64,000 nt of DNA from Phallus indusiatus (GCA_027605045.1 JAQFWX010000008.1:372001-436000); one strand, 5' to 3'; shown: positions 20,053 to 31,678, counted from the first letter of the stretch. Numbers and translations are program-made. Notes: generated by a model from the letters alone, not told the origin.

Positions 20053-22902
20053 ATGGCTTTTTTCAACAATAATGCTGCGTACGATTCATATTTACGTAGG
20101 AAACGTTCCAGCTCAACAACAAGAGAAAGACCACCTCGTTCCTCTATCTCGACCTCCTCGGATGGACACACGAGAAAGCATTCTCCTTCGACTTCCGTCT
20201 CTATTCCTTCAACCGAGTCCGCTGAATCTATACCACCCCTTCCCTCTGGAATATTGCCTCACTCCACATCAGTAACAGTGCCTGCTGCATCCACCACCTC
20301 TGATCCCTTTTCTACGACCCTTCATCCCGCAAGAAACTATAAGCGCGAGTCTCCTCCCCCATTCTCCAACTTGATGGTAAATCCCCGACGCAACGACTCA
20401 CCCATGGACCAGTCCCACTCACCTTCGCCTGTCAATTCATCCTCTCCTATTGTGCCATCCAATGAATTACCAACCAGGTCTTCTAGTCTCCGCCGAGGTG
20501 CCCAACAAGAAAATAAACCGCCGAGGTTACAAATCCCGCCACCTGAAATTGAACAGTGTCCTATACCAATTTCGTCTAGCTCAGGAAAATTTGTTTCGCC
20601 TGCAGCTAAAACGTCATCTCGCAAATCTCATTCTCACACTGGTTCACTCAACAATTCTTCCTCATCTTCATCTCCAGTGACTCCAATGCTATTCGCTCCT
20701 TCACATCCATCATCCCCTGGCCATTCGCCAACATCCCATTCATTTAGCTCCGGTCCAAATTCCTCCCGCTCCTCCCTTAAGCGAGCTCTTTTGTCTGCCT
20801 ATAATTCCTTAGAACACCTCGCGCTGCCAGGTTTACCTTCTCCTGTCTCCCCGCATTTGACCGGTAAACCAACACCAACAAGTGAGACTGCTTCTCCAAT
20901 TCAGGCCGGTCAAAGCGGTCAGAAACGCCATCGGAACGTTTTGAGAAAGCCAAGTGTTCGCGAGCCTCTTTCTAAAGAAACAAACAAGGTCGGTATGTCG
21001 ACAAAGCATCAAGATCGGGATCACCGTCCGAGGGCGAGAAGTATTACAATTTCTCCAACGCGCTCAGGAGCTACATTCGATGTTTCTCAACCTATGCCAA
21101 CCAAGGCTCTTACTTTGACTCCCGCAGGCGAAGTTCAGGCAGCATATCAAGAATCTCAACGACGGGTCAAAGACATTGATAGTAATTCGGGGAAACTCGT
21201 TGCCGTTGGGGTGCCAGACTGTGGTGACATTCTAAGAAAAAAAAGTCCCTCATCGATTCGTGCCACCGACGAGTTCATTCTAGACTCGCCATCATCAAAC
21301 AAGGGGATTACTGGTGTAAAGAATGGGCTCACGAGGAAACTTTCTACCAAGTGGAGTAAAACTACCGATAAGCGGGAAGATAAAGAGAGATTTCATGCTT
21401 CATCTGCGAGTGTCACCGGACTTCCAGGCGACCTTGCGCATGGTTCTTACAGTGAGGGACGATCGCGAGGACGCACGTCGAAACCAATTGACGCACTCAT
21501 CAGTCCGCGGCAAAGGGAATTGAAGCTTCCTGCAGAGCCCGGGAAGAGTCGCGAAGAAGGCCGTGTTTGGGAGGACACTGTTGACGATTGGGTTATCAAC
21601 CAGCAACATAACTTGCCGCCAAAGAAGGATCAGGACGTGGAGAAAGCCAAACCATCTGTCGATGTCGAAGCGTCGAACCCGCGGCGACTCTGGAAACTTG
21701 TCAAACGATTGAGCAGTGGGAACCTGAGAGGGGAAAGGAAAGTGTCACCGGAAGAACCACCGCCTGTTCCACCTCTTCCTAAAGATCTTGTCGCGAGGTC
21801 TCCGGACCATTTGGAAGACGTAGATATGCTGATGTCCCAAAGTCCCATTCTCGAAACTCCAAAGGGAATCATGCGCTACATCAGCAATATACCTTCCTTG
21901 ACTATACCTCCAACACACAATGTGTCTCCGGTGCCGAAATTCTCTTCGCCGCAGGAAGTAGCTCCGGTCAGCTCATCTCCTCGAAGTCCGACTGGAGCAG
22001 GTCCTTCACGACGATTACGCAGCGAGACAACTCGATCATCTTCTCCCTCATCAGGAACAACGGGATTTTTTTCTCGCTCACGAAGTTCGTCTACGTCCTC
22101 TTACGGAGAAACTCTTCCTCCGATGCCCGATATGCCTTTAACGCAAACAATTCTCAAACATGGTTTCCACGGGGTGGTCTCATCACCCGCACCCGCACCT
22201 GCGCCAGTGCCCGACGCCCCTGAGAGAAACGAACGACGCAACGTACGGAGTCATAGTAAATCGCCGCCACCCCCGCCCACACAATTTTCGCCCTCTCAAT
22301 TCTCACTTCCTCCTCGCCGAAAGTCGCATGATACATCACCGGCTGGATCAGCATCTATCCCTTGGTTTGATGTTCAAAATCCGATCAACAAGTTTCTCAT
22401 ATCTAAAAGCAAACGAACGCAGTATTCTCCATTGGTGGCATTCCAGTCTGCTGCTAAAGCTGACGATCAGGCACAACAGGCCGCGATTGCCCGTCGGCCC
22501 TCTACCGCAAACGCATCTTCCACCCCTCCACCAATTCCTTCTCGTAGCCCAAAGAGACCTGCAACCAGTACCAGCTCCAGTTCAATGTCTGGAACAGCCC
22601 ATTCCAAGAAATTCTCTATACCAGGTGCAGCCCAATCTCAAACCGTCGTCTCGTCTTTCACGAACGATCAAAATCCGATTTCTAAACCAAGGCCACGATC
22701 TGTCTCAGATGGTGTTGTCGATTCTTCCGCTTCAATGACGTTTAGAGAGATGACGAGTGTGAAACGCTCTTTGACTGAGGAAGAAAAGAAAGCGAAATGG
22801 GAGGATTTGTTGAATCGAAGTGCTAAAGCTGGAGGAACATTGCATGTCGTATCACGAACTGATAACTCGAATTTATGGAGCGAGAATCCAACGGCCAACT
22901 AA
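20053..22902 (+). CDS. large Ser/Pro-rich protein of unknown function
   Basis: A single 949-codon exon starting MAFFNNNAAYDSYLRRKRSS. I know no domain for it. About 85% is predicted disorder: Ser, Pro and Thr runs, RSSSPSSGTT-like stretches and several Pro-rich PxxP motifs (for example PPPPPTQF), which could bind SH3 or WW domains. Many SP and RxxS sites suggest heavy phosphorylation. The last 60 residues look folded and probably conserved: FREMTSVKRSLTEEEKKAKW followed by EDLLNRSAKAGGTLHVV. There is no signal peptide or membrane segment. The long pyrimidine-rich leader upstream fits a real transcript. A signalling or cytoskeletal scaffold is possible, but that is a guess. Confidence 0.75.
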   Translation: MAFFNNNAAYDSYLRRKRSSSTTRERPPRSSISTSSDGHTRKHSPSTSVSIPSTESAESIPPLPSGILPHSTSVTVPAASTTSDPFSTTLHPARNYKRESPPPFSNLMVNPRRNDSPMDQSHSPSPVNSSSPIVPSNELPTRSSSLRRGAQQENKPPRLQIPPPEIEQCPIPISSSSGKFVSPAAKTSSRKSHSHTGSLNNSSSSSSPVTPMLFAPSHPSSPGHSPTSHSFSSGPNSSRSSLKRALLSAYNSLEHLALPGLPSPVSPHLTGKPTPTSETASPIQAGQSGQKRHRNVLRKPSVREPLSKETNKVGMSTKHQDRDHRPRARSITISPTRSGATFDVSQPMPTKALTLTPAGEVQAAYQESQRRVKDIDSNSGKLVAVGVPDCGDILRKKSPSSIRATDEFILDSPSSNKGITGVKNGLTRKLSTKWSKTTDKREDKERFHASSASVTGLPGDLAHGSYSEGRSRGRTSKPIDALISPRQRELKLPAEPGKSREEGRVWEDTVDDWVINQQHNLPPKKDQDVEKAKPSVDVEASNPRRLWKLVKRLSSGNLRGERKVSPEEPPPVPPLPKDLVARSPDHLEDVDMLMSQSPILETPKGIMRYISNIPSLTIPPTHNVSPVPKFSSPQEVAPVSSSPRSPTGAGPSRRLRSETTRSSSPSSGTTGFFSRSRSSSTSSYGETLPPMPDMPLTQTILKHGFHGVVSSPAPAPAPVPDAPERNERRNVRSHSKSPPPPPTQFSPSQFSLPPRRKSHDTSPAGSASIPWFDVQNPINKFLISKSKRTQYSPLVAFQSAAKADDQAQQAAIARRPSTANASSTPPPIPSRSPKRPATSTSSSSMSGTAHSKKFSIPGAAQSQTVVSSFTNDQNPISKPRPRSVSDGVVDSSASMTFREMTSVKRSLTEEEKKAKWEDLLNRSAKAGGTLHVVSRTDNSNLWSENPTAN

Positions 22903-23399
22903 ACTCGTGTATATTCTCTTTCTTTCCCTTTTTTTTGACGAATGATCTTACGCTCACTCTCGTTTTTTTTATCTGTTTCATCGATTTCAATCCAGATTTT
23001 TTTTTTCCTCGAATATATTTCACTTCACCTCTCTCTTTTATTTTTTTTTCCATAGCGTCGTCGCTCATTTCACCGCTTTTTCTTATTCTCTTTTTCATTT
23101 TTTTTCTTCTTCTAAAAAAATGACGCTCTTTCGTTTTTTAATTTTAAACACGCTTTCGAAACAAAGAATTATACAAGTCTTCGTCATACTCAGATACCCC
23201 TCCTGTAATAATCATCTAACCTTATGTTCCTAAGTAATCATTAATAATTAATTTTTGTCGCGGTGTAGATCCGCTTTTTATGAGAAGAACGGTGTATGAA
23301 AACCTGAAACAAAAATTGACTTGGTAGTGTAGATAGCAACGGTTGTGGAGGAATAAATCACTGGTAGTGACACAATCGATCTTATCTGCTTTGCCCCCC
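22903..23399. other. intergenic, T-rich
   Basis: Dominated by T and CT runs from 22915 to 23140, with the 3' UTR of the Ser/Pro-rich gene on the left and the promoter of thymidylate kinase on the right. No coding signal is seen. Confidence 0.5.
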
Positions 23400-24231
23400 A
23401 TGTCACAACGCCGTGGTGCCTTCATCGTTATCGAGGGTCTCGATAGATCAGGAAAAACAACACAAACCAGTCTATTATGCGAACGTCTCTCAAAAGCTAA
23501 TGATAAACCAATCAGGCTGATAAAATTTCCGGGTAGGGCACTTTGAAAAAAAGCGCGCACAAAATCTCAAATTCTTTGAAGACAGAACAACACCGATAGG
23601 TCAGATAATAGACAACTATTTACGGTCTCAATCTGAATTGGATGATCACGCTATTCACCTCTTGTTTTCTGCGAATCGTTGGGAGCTAAGGTATATATAA
23701 TTCGACTCAACAAAAAAAGAATAAAACAAGGCTAATACTCGGGGGTCCGAATGCACGTGTAGATCATCGCTGTTACAACTCCTGAATGATGGTGTTACTG
23801 TGGTTTGCGATCGCTACGCGTTTTCGGGAATCGCATTCACATTCGCAAAGTCATTAGTCGCATCCCCATCCGCATCGTCCGACAAACCACCGGAAAATCT
23901 CACTTACGAGTGGTGTCGTTCGCCTGACGCAGGTCTTCCCGCGCCAGATATAACCTTATTTCTTGAAATATCTCCAGAAGCTGCAAAACTAAGAGGTGGT
24001 TACGGAGATGAACGATACGAAAAGGCCGAGTTGCAACAACGTGTTCGCGAGGTTTTCCGGAGAATACGAGATGACGTACAACAAACATCTAGTACTCGTT
24101 GGGTGACAATTGATGCGAGTCGCGAAAAGGAACAAGTGGCGGATGAGTTATGGAGCTACGTAACAGAGTTTTCGGACGGGGTAGACGGACCAGTTAAAAG
24201 CTTGTGGTTATCTTCGTCCGAGAAGGCATAA
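23400..24231 (+). CDS. CDC8: thymidylate kinase (dTMP kinase)
   Basis: Phosphorylates dTMP to dTDP for DNA synthesis. Three exons fit: 23400-23532, 23582-23690 and 23763-24231, giving about 236 residues. The start MSQRRGAF is followed by the P-loop IEGLDRSGKTTQT. The DR(Y/H) motif is at VVCDRYAFSGIAFTFAKS, and the lid region is around GGYGDERYEKAELQQRV. Length is slightly above the usual 210-220 because of an Ala/Ser/Pro-containing insert after FAKSL and a longer C-terminus. It is convergent with UBC6. Symbol given by homology to the yeast gene. Confidence 0.92.
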
Positions 24232-24552
24232 ATAATCATGACTATATATATTCTGTAAACGGTGGCGATGGATATTAGAAACACATGTTATATGACAACA
24301 ATCACTGCCCGAGTGCTGATCAGAGAGGACAAAGACGGGATGGGTGATATAAAGGATTTGATTTAAAGAGCGTAGGACGGAGAAAAAAAATGTGAGGATA
24401 AAAGAACGGATTGAGGGAACGTTGAAACCCGCTCGAAACAAGAAGAAAACCTATTTGAGTGGAGACCAGAAGAAAAAGAAAAGAATCACCAATTACAGCT
24501 ATGTTCCATAATAAAAACCTACAAACAAACGCTCCGCCCCCGCAAAAAGTCC
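24232..24552. other. convergent 3' region between CDC8 and UBC6
   Basis: No gene is seen. It is purine-rich on the plus strand (gaaaaaaaatg, aagaaaaagaaaagaa) and probably contains the 3' UTRs of both flanking genes. Confidence 0.5.
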
Positions 24553-25752
24553 TTAGCTACTTGATAGTCGAGAGACGAGGACTGCAATAGCGATGACAGC
24601 ACCCCACCGCCATTTCTCCCATATCAAATTTCGCCAGCCTAACGCAAACGTCCCAAATGTTCCACCCGCACGAGCATTCGGTGGATTTTTAGCTATCTGT
24701 TTATCGGGGACATTGGGTGTATCTTTTACGGTGGGTACTAGTGTTTCTTGATTTGCAGGACTGACAAGAACTGAGCTGGAAATGATCGTACTAGTTCCCG
24801 ATGTCGTTGGCTGTTTTTCATCGGGTATTCCACGTTCTTTCTCGCCCATATTAGGAAGTTCCCTTGCTAAAGGTGTACAATACTATAAAGCGTCAGTCCG
24901 AGTGACCTATGCTAACTTAAGTGAGACAGTGCATACGTCGGGAAAGGCATCTCTAAATCGCTTCTGTGTTAAATTCCATGCATGACTCTTGCTTGCTAGC
25001 GCCCGTTTATCTTGTGTGCTACTCGAGAGACCTCCAGTTGTCATTTCATCCGATAACATGAACGATAGTAACCCTGTGAGGCTGTTGAAATAGCAAGAAG
25101 ATAGTCAGTCCATCGAAACACGTGATCCTGGATTCTCGTACATAGTAGCAACGCTCCACGCGGGATTCCACTACAATGAAAATGAGATGCTTTTGAAATG
25201 AAAAGATATAAGTCGAGGCAATCAACATACTGTTCCTGGGTGAAAATCTGACATCGAGAAGCAAATTCTCTTATCTGGCTGGAAACGGCCAGAAGGAGTT
25301 AACATCTATCCAGCGTGAAATTGATCAATGACAAATAATTTCGATCTAGCCTTATCTTCGCATACCTTAATCCCTGGGGGTTTAAACGGGTATTCAGGTG
25401 GAAACAGTAAGACGCCATGATATTCACCACCAACATATGGTGAATCGGGGGACCGCGCTGTATGAAAGCATCAGATTCCGAGCGATTTTGAAGATGAAAC
25501 ACGTCGTACAATTATATAGTTCCCTTTGAGTATATCTCGTTTGATAAAGTGTGCTCCGAAATGACTAGCAATACTTACATGTTAGGACGTTCTTCTCATC
25601 CGGTGTCGCCCATACGAATGGAGGCGGTTCCTTCTGCATTGTGGCGTATTCTTTGCTTAGCTACAAGACAGTATCAGTGCCACGTTAGGCATAACAGCAC
25701 ACCCCGACAACTTTGGTACACGTACTCGTTTCGTAGCTGCCTTAGTAGCCAT
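24553..25752 (-). CDS. UBC6: ER-membrane ubiquitin-conjugating enzyme E2
   Basis: A tail-anchored E2 of ER-associated degradation. Eight exons fit in phase: 25752-25726, 25660-25579, 25523-25510, 25457-25366, 25305-25231, 25170-25142, 25081-24937 and 24882-24553. The third is only 14 nt. The N-terminus MATKAATKRLSKEYATMQKE, then PPPFVWA, opens the UBC fold. The catalytic Cys is in RICFSMSDFHPGTWNP. The Ser/Thr-rich linker leads to a C-terminal hydrophobic anchor (WGAVIAIAVLVSRL), as in yeast Ubc6. Two of the introns are only about 50 nt long. It shares a roughly 180-bp intergenic region, tail to head, with CWC27. Confident. Confidence 0.93.
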
Positions 25753-25932
25753 GATTCAGTAGTAGTGGAGATGGAGGAGATGCTATGACAAGTTGCGGCT
25801 TAGGTAATCCAATTATTAGTCAATCAAGGCTGTTCCGTTCGGGGACGCACTGAAGCGTCCGTGCACCGAGTGTGTGGACATAAAATTACAAAGTTAATGT
25901 GTTAATGCAACATTTTCTTTTGTGTCTTTCAA

Positions 25933-28068
25933 CTATCTATGTCTGTGACCATGTCCAGGTCGGTGCTTTCGCTGGTTCCTCCGGCGTTCAGCTTCTTCCT
26001 CTTTGGCTCGAGCACTGCGATTTCGCGGATCAATAACTTCATAGTCCCTTTGAGCTCGTTCAACTTCGGCTGTATCAATCTTCGGAAAATGAAGCCGATG
26101 AGAAATCCAAGTCTTGTCATTATCGACTTCTATTCCTTCTTCCTCTCCATCTGCTATACCTTTTTGCCATGAAACGCGTTTAGTAAACCCCCCTTGTACT
26201 CTGCATTAAATGGCAGTGCAAAGATTTTGCTCACCTTCTTCATTACCCGTGTCTTTCATTTCCTGGTCCTCATCATCGTATGGTAAATCCTGTAGACTTC
26301 CCTTGAAGCTATTCAATCTACTAAGGAGATCGGTCTCGTCTCTCCGCTTTCTCTTCCCGTCTCGATCTCTTTCTATCGTCCGAGTTTTGTACTTTGCTAT
26401 CTCTGCCTGCAAAAGCTGTGCACCCTGCCCTTTCTTTTTCTTCTCGTCTACTTCCTCGTCTGATTCACTGTCACCGGCTGCACGTTTCTTGGCAAGGCTA
26501 CGAATAGAAGCCTCCATTTTAGCAATTTCATCCCGTCGCCGATCACTTGTTGGAAGCACTCTCAGTACCGGAGTAAAATATGTAATATATCAGCGTCTAG
26601 CGTACCTTTCTGACGTTTTTTTCTTTTCTCGATTCTTGGACGTATCCGCAGGAGTTTTGTTACTGCTGTCTTCCTGAAGTTGATCGGTATATGATGCAAC
26701 TTGATTGAATATTTCTATAAACTACCTTGATTTGCGAAGTCTCCCCGCTTGGCGTTGGCTTCGGTTTTGGTGCCGCTTCGACTTTGGCAGGAAACTCAGG
26801 CACAGGCATTGGCACCGTATCCGGTTGTACGAGATCCGGTCTCATAATGTTCTTCTTCACGAATGTAGCATCTTCCTCTTCTATATCAGCATCCTGCCCA
26901 AACGATAATAATTTTGTATTCCTAGTAAGAGGAGGATATATATCCATTGAGAAACATAAAAACGAGACAAGCAAACACATACTTTTTGAAGTTCTTTTTG
27001 CGAGAAGCCTCTTCTCTTTCTCGAATGCTTTGCTCTCGTGCCAATTCCTGTGCTCGCTTTTCAGCCGCTGTGATGCGAGGTATGATATCACCAAACGGAT
27101 CTTCGAGAATTTTGATCGTCCGTATCTTGGGAGGACTAGGGAGATCATTAAGTATAATACCGACACGGCGGAAATTCCTAGAACCATACTATACCGGACG
27201 ATCTCCCTGGAGCTCTAGATCATGTTTGAAATTAGCCAAAGTTGCATGAAAACGGACGCATCCGAAATCAACTCACCTAACTGGCCTATTTTCAAAACAT
27301 CTATTCGTATATAGAACATTAGACGTTAGGTTATTTCTTTACGATGTATGAAATCAAGCGCACTGAAAATCGTATCTCCCACACATCTACCGAACAGAGT
27401 ATGTTTACCGTGCAGCTCATCAGCACGATCTGATAAAATCGTTGAACAGTTCGTCTAAAACACACGTGTAAATGAACACACCAAGTGTAATGAAAAACTA
27501 GTGCGCAGGTTTTAACACTTAGACACTCTTTGAGTGTAACAAGACGACATTACTTGAGAATCGTTTGTATCCTTTTCACCACTGTTTGCCATTGCCACAA
27601 GGCCACGATGTGAAAACCGAAGTCGCGGGTGAATTTCATCTTCAAAAGGCTCTGAGCGAAAAACGAGAAGTCAACGATTGACGAAGATTGTTTTTTCGAA
27701 AAAAACCATGATAATTTCTAACCTCCATAAAACGATTCTCCACCATTTCCGGTACCTGTTCGGTCTCCAGTCTGAACAAGAAAGTCAGGGACAACTCGGT
27801 GAAAAATAACCCCGTCATAATATCCTTCCAAAGACAACAACACTCGAAGTTAATTTGCAGAATTCAATCAAAAGAGCAGCACTAAGCACCTTCCAGAGAC
27901 AGCGCTATAAAATTCCGACATGCTTTTGGAGTTTCCTACGGGGAAGATGATGAGAGAACATTGAGAAGAGAATAATCTATAGAGTCATACTTTTGCCCAT
28001 AACTCGATTTCGATGTCACCGACGGTGGTCTCGATTAGCACGCGTCCTTTGGTTGGGAGAGTGGCCAT
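25933..28068 (-). CDS. CWC27: spliceosome-associated cyclophilin CWC27
   Basis: A cyclophilin-type protein of activated spliceosomes. It starts at ATG 28068 ([20 protein letters not shown]). The cyclophilin fold covers the first 170 residues or so, with [19 protein letters not shown] and [19 protein letters not shown] 16-nt microexon (27482-27497) supplies FFITL, then [14 protein letters not shown] follows. At the position of Trp121 of cyclophilin A there is Glu (ADELHGKH), as in human CWC27, which suggests little isomerase activity. The rest is charged and coiled: [38 protein letters not shown], and the family C-terminus [13 protein letters not shown] with YEVIDPRN. There are at least eleven exons. 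The join after ELQGDRP is the least certain. Confidence 0.9.
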
Positions 28069-28461
28069 GAAATCCGTGGGAATTTACTTTCCTGGATTTC
28101 ATTTTGCCCAGTGTAGATCGCCATCCACAATAGTAAGAATTTTTTATTTTTTAGTTGATCACATGTAACTAAAATCGTTCAAGCTTATTGTTCCGACAAG
28201 AAAGGCGAGTAGGACAAAAGTATTGTCGACTAAAGGAGAATGTAAAGAGCGAGCAAGAACTTGACGAATACAAACGCTGAATAGACTTTGAAAATTATAA
28301 TTGTAATGAGACTGGTATTCGAATTTGCGTGTCGGACGACGACTTGAAAAGGGCTGGGGGGTCAAAATTTGATGAGGTTTTGGGCCTCAAACTCTTAATT
28401 TCAAGTATGTCAGAAGTAACAAATGAGATAGTGTATTAGTTTACCATTCAAGATTCATCAA
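28069..28461. other. intergenic, no gene seen
   Basis: Lies between the CWC27 start and the 3' end of the unknown gene on the same strand. It should contain the CWC27 promoter. I see no clear TATA box, and the 68-codon open frame at 28159-28365 has no features. Confidence 0.45.
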
Positions 28462-29301
28462 TCATGAAGCAGACGTCGGTTTCTTCAGCGATCCTTTCGA
28501 ATCCTCTCTGAGCGACGACTGGGTTGATTCAACTGGTTTACACATCCGAAGCATCACCCTAAGCTCGTTCGCCAAATCGATTAGTCGTTTACGACCTCGT
28601 CTTTTGGTCAGATCATGGCACCACCATCTTTTGGGTGCTACCTCGGCGAAATTGGTATGCCTTAAATGCGTGTAGAGGGAGGGGGTAATCGATCGCTGCT
28701 TTGGATTCATTCTCGCGATCATAAAATGATCACCCAGGAACTGCAGCCCATAAACAACATCGATACCATCTATTCCGACATAATCTTTAGTGCATTTGAG
28801 GAGTCTATATTTCAGCTGCTCATATGCTTGGACGCGACAGAGGGCAGATTGGTTACGGTCGCTGGGCAGGATTTCAATAACGCAGGCGACGATGTCCCCC
28901 CGGAGCTTGACGGCGTAATGACCTACAAATCCAAAATTTGGAATCCAGTTTTCATCACATGTGATGTCAATAACAAAACCGTCTTTCTCGCGAAAGAGGC
29001 GTCTATAAAGTAGCCTGTGCCATAATTGAAACCATGAATCCTCGCCTGCCCAAACTAAGTTTAAACGACGTCTGATGCGTCGATCGAATACGTATTTCTG
29101 TACGAGCAACGGAGGGCCCGGGTGTTGACGTTGGTATTCCACGGCAGGGACGACTGCGTTGGAACCGGTTGGAGAAGAGTTTTCAAGATCTGAATCAGGC
29201 TTAGATTGGGATTCGGAAAAACTTGAGAGTCGATTTGAAGATCCAGACTGACATAAGAACGTCTGGAGAAATAAAAACCATAGTCAATTGAACCTTACCA
29301 T
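28462..29301 (-). CDS. unknown protein; first exon is the start codon alone
   Basis: I do not recognise this gene. A start ATG (29301-29299) is followed directly by a donor GTAAGG. Splicing to an acceptor CTCCAG at 29263 joins it in phase to a long exon (29262-28462), giving about 267 residues. The N-terminal 40 residues are Ser-rich (SGSSNRLSSFSES). The rest is basic and globular-looking: YVFDRRIRRRLNLVWAG, FGFVGHYAVKLRGDIVAC, GDHFMIARMN and KRWWCHDLTKRRGRKRLID. There is no signal peptide or membrane segment. The alternative is an internal ATG at 29142 giving 226 residues. It may be lineage-specific. Confidence 0.55.
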
Positions 29302-29602
29302 TATAGAGAGATCAAGCGTGTTTCGGATAGTTGGAGAAGATTTAGAACCACAGAAAAAAGCTAGGAAAAGACACGAATCGTGCGAAAATTAATTAAATGA
29401 CTGCTGGTTTATTATAAGTCTTTTGCCTGTCAATACTACTTCAATGGATAACATTGATTAATTATCATTTTGCTCATTCGCGTACATTGTATATATATTA
29501 TGGGAATAGTAAGCGAGATACTATGTACTACTCCCGTAACCCGGAGAAATCGAGTATATTAAGGATTTTCAAGGGCAGAAAACGATGTCCCAGAACTATG
29601 CA

Positions 29603-30390
29603 TTACTAATGAGTTAAAACCACATTTCAATTTATGAATATGTCTTACCTGGTGAGGTTGACTGGAAGAACAGTCATCAAGCTTGATGACGTTGTTTGCC
29701 TCGTCGAGGAATGAGGCGCACTGTCCCTCGTTCGCTGACTGGATCTGACAGCTGGTAGCACTTTGATCTGTGCAGCTTTGGCAAAATATGAACCACTGGA
29801 TGGATAATCGTTAACGTCCGGAGCGTGTGGCTGAAGTTAAATAGTACATACTTGGGCGGATTGGGCAACCTGGTTGGTAGCAAAAATATCTGAGCAGGGG
29901 AAAGAATCAACTGGTCCACCATCGCCATTCACGCAAGCACTTGCAGGAGTCCCGGCAGAGACAATGGCGGCGCTATTGCCATTGTTGACGGGTTGAATTG
30001 ACCATAATTGGTTATCGCGTGCTTGAGTTCCAGGTGGGGAAGTCGTTTTATTCTATGATAAGGAGGAAATTATATATGACGAGACTGGAAAACATTATAT
30101 GGCATTCAACCGTACCACAAGGGCTGCAGTTATAAAGCTGGAGGCCTCAACCTGCTGAGCTTCCCAGACTTTATTGGCTATCTCAGGTATTAGATATGAC
30201 AACAAAAAATCCGTAAAATATGATAAGACTCACGAATGCCCGAAGATTGAAGGAAATACTGGATCGTAGTATTAAGGACGGGTCGGCAAGCATCACCAGC
30301 TTCTGGTGGTCCTCCGCGAGCTTCTATCACTGGAGTAGCAGACGCAATGCTCGCAAGAAGAGCAACAAAGCACGCAGAAAGTTTGAACAT
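29603..30390 (-). CDS. small secreted protein, Cys-containing
   Basis: A secreted protein of about 180 residues, function unknown. The signal peptide is MFKLSACFVALLASIASATP with a likely cleavage after SAT or ASA. Five exons fit in phase: SGI, then PNKVWEAQQVEASSFITAALV, NKTTSPPGTQARDNQLWSI through NQVAQSAQ, and WFIFCQSCTDQSATSCQI to DDCSSSQPHQ. The last intron (GTAAGA...ATTAG) ends directly before the TAA at 29605-29603. After the signal peptide there are about seven Cys, several clustered (CQSC, SCQ, QCA), which fits disulphides. Two Asn-X-Thr sites are visible (NTT, NKT). Candidate effector or cell-wall protein, by inference only. Confidence 0.7.
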
Positions 30391-30973
30391 TATGAAAAGG
30401 TTTAGGAGGATTGGTGATTATTCTGAGGAGTAGCAGTTCATGCTGCTTTTATACCAGTTGATCCGGCCAAATATTAGAAATTCCTCACCTACACTCTCCT
30501 ACACTTCTAAGTGAGGGTTTAACGTAACGTTTACCATTTTCCGACTTGATACGGGTCATATGGGCACTGTATATTTAGAGTCGGAATGCCCGGCGCAAGT
30601 TGAAATATCACTAGTACCAACTAGTAGATGCATAATGGAGTGGCCGGCGCAAGTGGATACAAGTGTTTTGAGTATACATTCATTCCTAATGACCTTGTTA
30701 AAACTAGACGAAACATGATGATATCAAAGAACTGACTCGCTTTTTCGTGAATATTTGAATTTTTGTTCGGAACACCATGCGGAACGAGCAGGCTATGAGA
30801 TGGACCACTCAATATAGCACATGCTACATCAGTGTTCCGCATCAATGCTTATTACAGGTTTTGCAGTTGAACGTCAGCGGAGAAGGCTTGGCGGGCAGCT
30901 TACCTATGCCGCAGGGACGGCCGGAAATCGGGCAAACCCAATCGGTTATTAGTCTCTCCCTCAATTATTATCC
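30391..30973. other. divergent intergenic region
   Basis: Lies between the secreted-protein gene (minus) and the sulfoxide reductase gene (plus), so it holds both promoters. A short direct repeat, ccggcgcaagt, occurs at about 30592 and 30644. No coding signal is supported. Confidence 0.5.
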
Positions 30974-31678
30974 ATGCCCCATGCTGACTCTTCCTTAATT
31001 CCTTCGAGAATCGCAACAAAGGCAGAATTCTATGAATTCATAACTCCTGTATTGTTGAGTTTGCTGGAGGGACAACGGAATTGGGTAATGCTTTACAGAA
31101 ATTTGATCGGCTAGATGAACATACCTATTCATCTCCCGGTATCATGTCCAGATAACCAATTTGTCCAATGCTGCGTCCTTGTTGTATCATGCTTTTCAGA
31201 GCTTTCCATCATGCTTCGGATCTGGAGATAGAGCCGTAAATTGGACCGGTGGGCACTTGTTTTCTGCACCTACTTCTTTTAATTTGACAACTCATCTACA
31301 GGATTCTATCTCGAATCTTCAATGTTTCCACTCTCTTCGGAGGAAAAATTGAAATCAGAGAACGTACTCTTACTAGGACCCTTCTCTGGAAGACCAGCAT
31401 GTCAACTTATCCGTGCTCAATCGGGGAAAGGCGTATGTGCAGACGCGTTCGTTTACCGTAAACCGGTAATCGTGGACGACGTAGACAAGTATCCTGGCCA
31501 CATCGCATGCGACAATGAAACTAAAAGTGAGATAGTCTTGCCTATCATCGTAGACAACAAAGCAATTGGCGTTTTGGATTTGGATTGTGTCGCAATAGCT
31601 GGTTTCGACGAAGAAGATCGCAAAGGCTTAGAGAAGATTGTCAAGCTAATCGTTGATTCATGCGACTGGAATATATAA
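30974..31678 (+). CDS. free methionine-(R)-sulfoxide reductase (GAF domain)
   Basis: Reduces free Met-(R)-sulfoxide; the yeast homologue is YKL069W (fRMsr). Three exons fit: 30974-31084, 31152-31248 and 31302-31678, giving about 194 residues. The start is MPHADSSLIPSRIATKAEFY. The single GAF domain contains the family signature: PACQLI, SGKGVC, then VDKYPGHIACDNETKSEIV. The three Cys (PAC, GVC, IAC) match the resolving and catalytic Cys of the family. Cytosolic, with no signal peptide. It is convergent with the CysRS gene, whose end is 275 bp away. The product likely protects against oxidative damage. Confidence 0.9.

Noticed and set aside
27430..27470. Reading CWC27 through TNCSTILSD after SQ
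   Set aside because: It keeps the frame but destroys the conserved FFITL strand. A 16-nt exon at 27482-27497 with good splice sites restores it.
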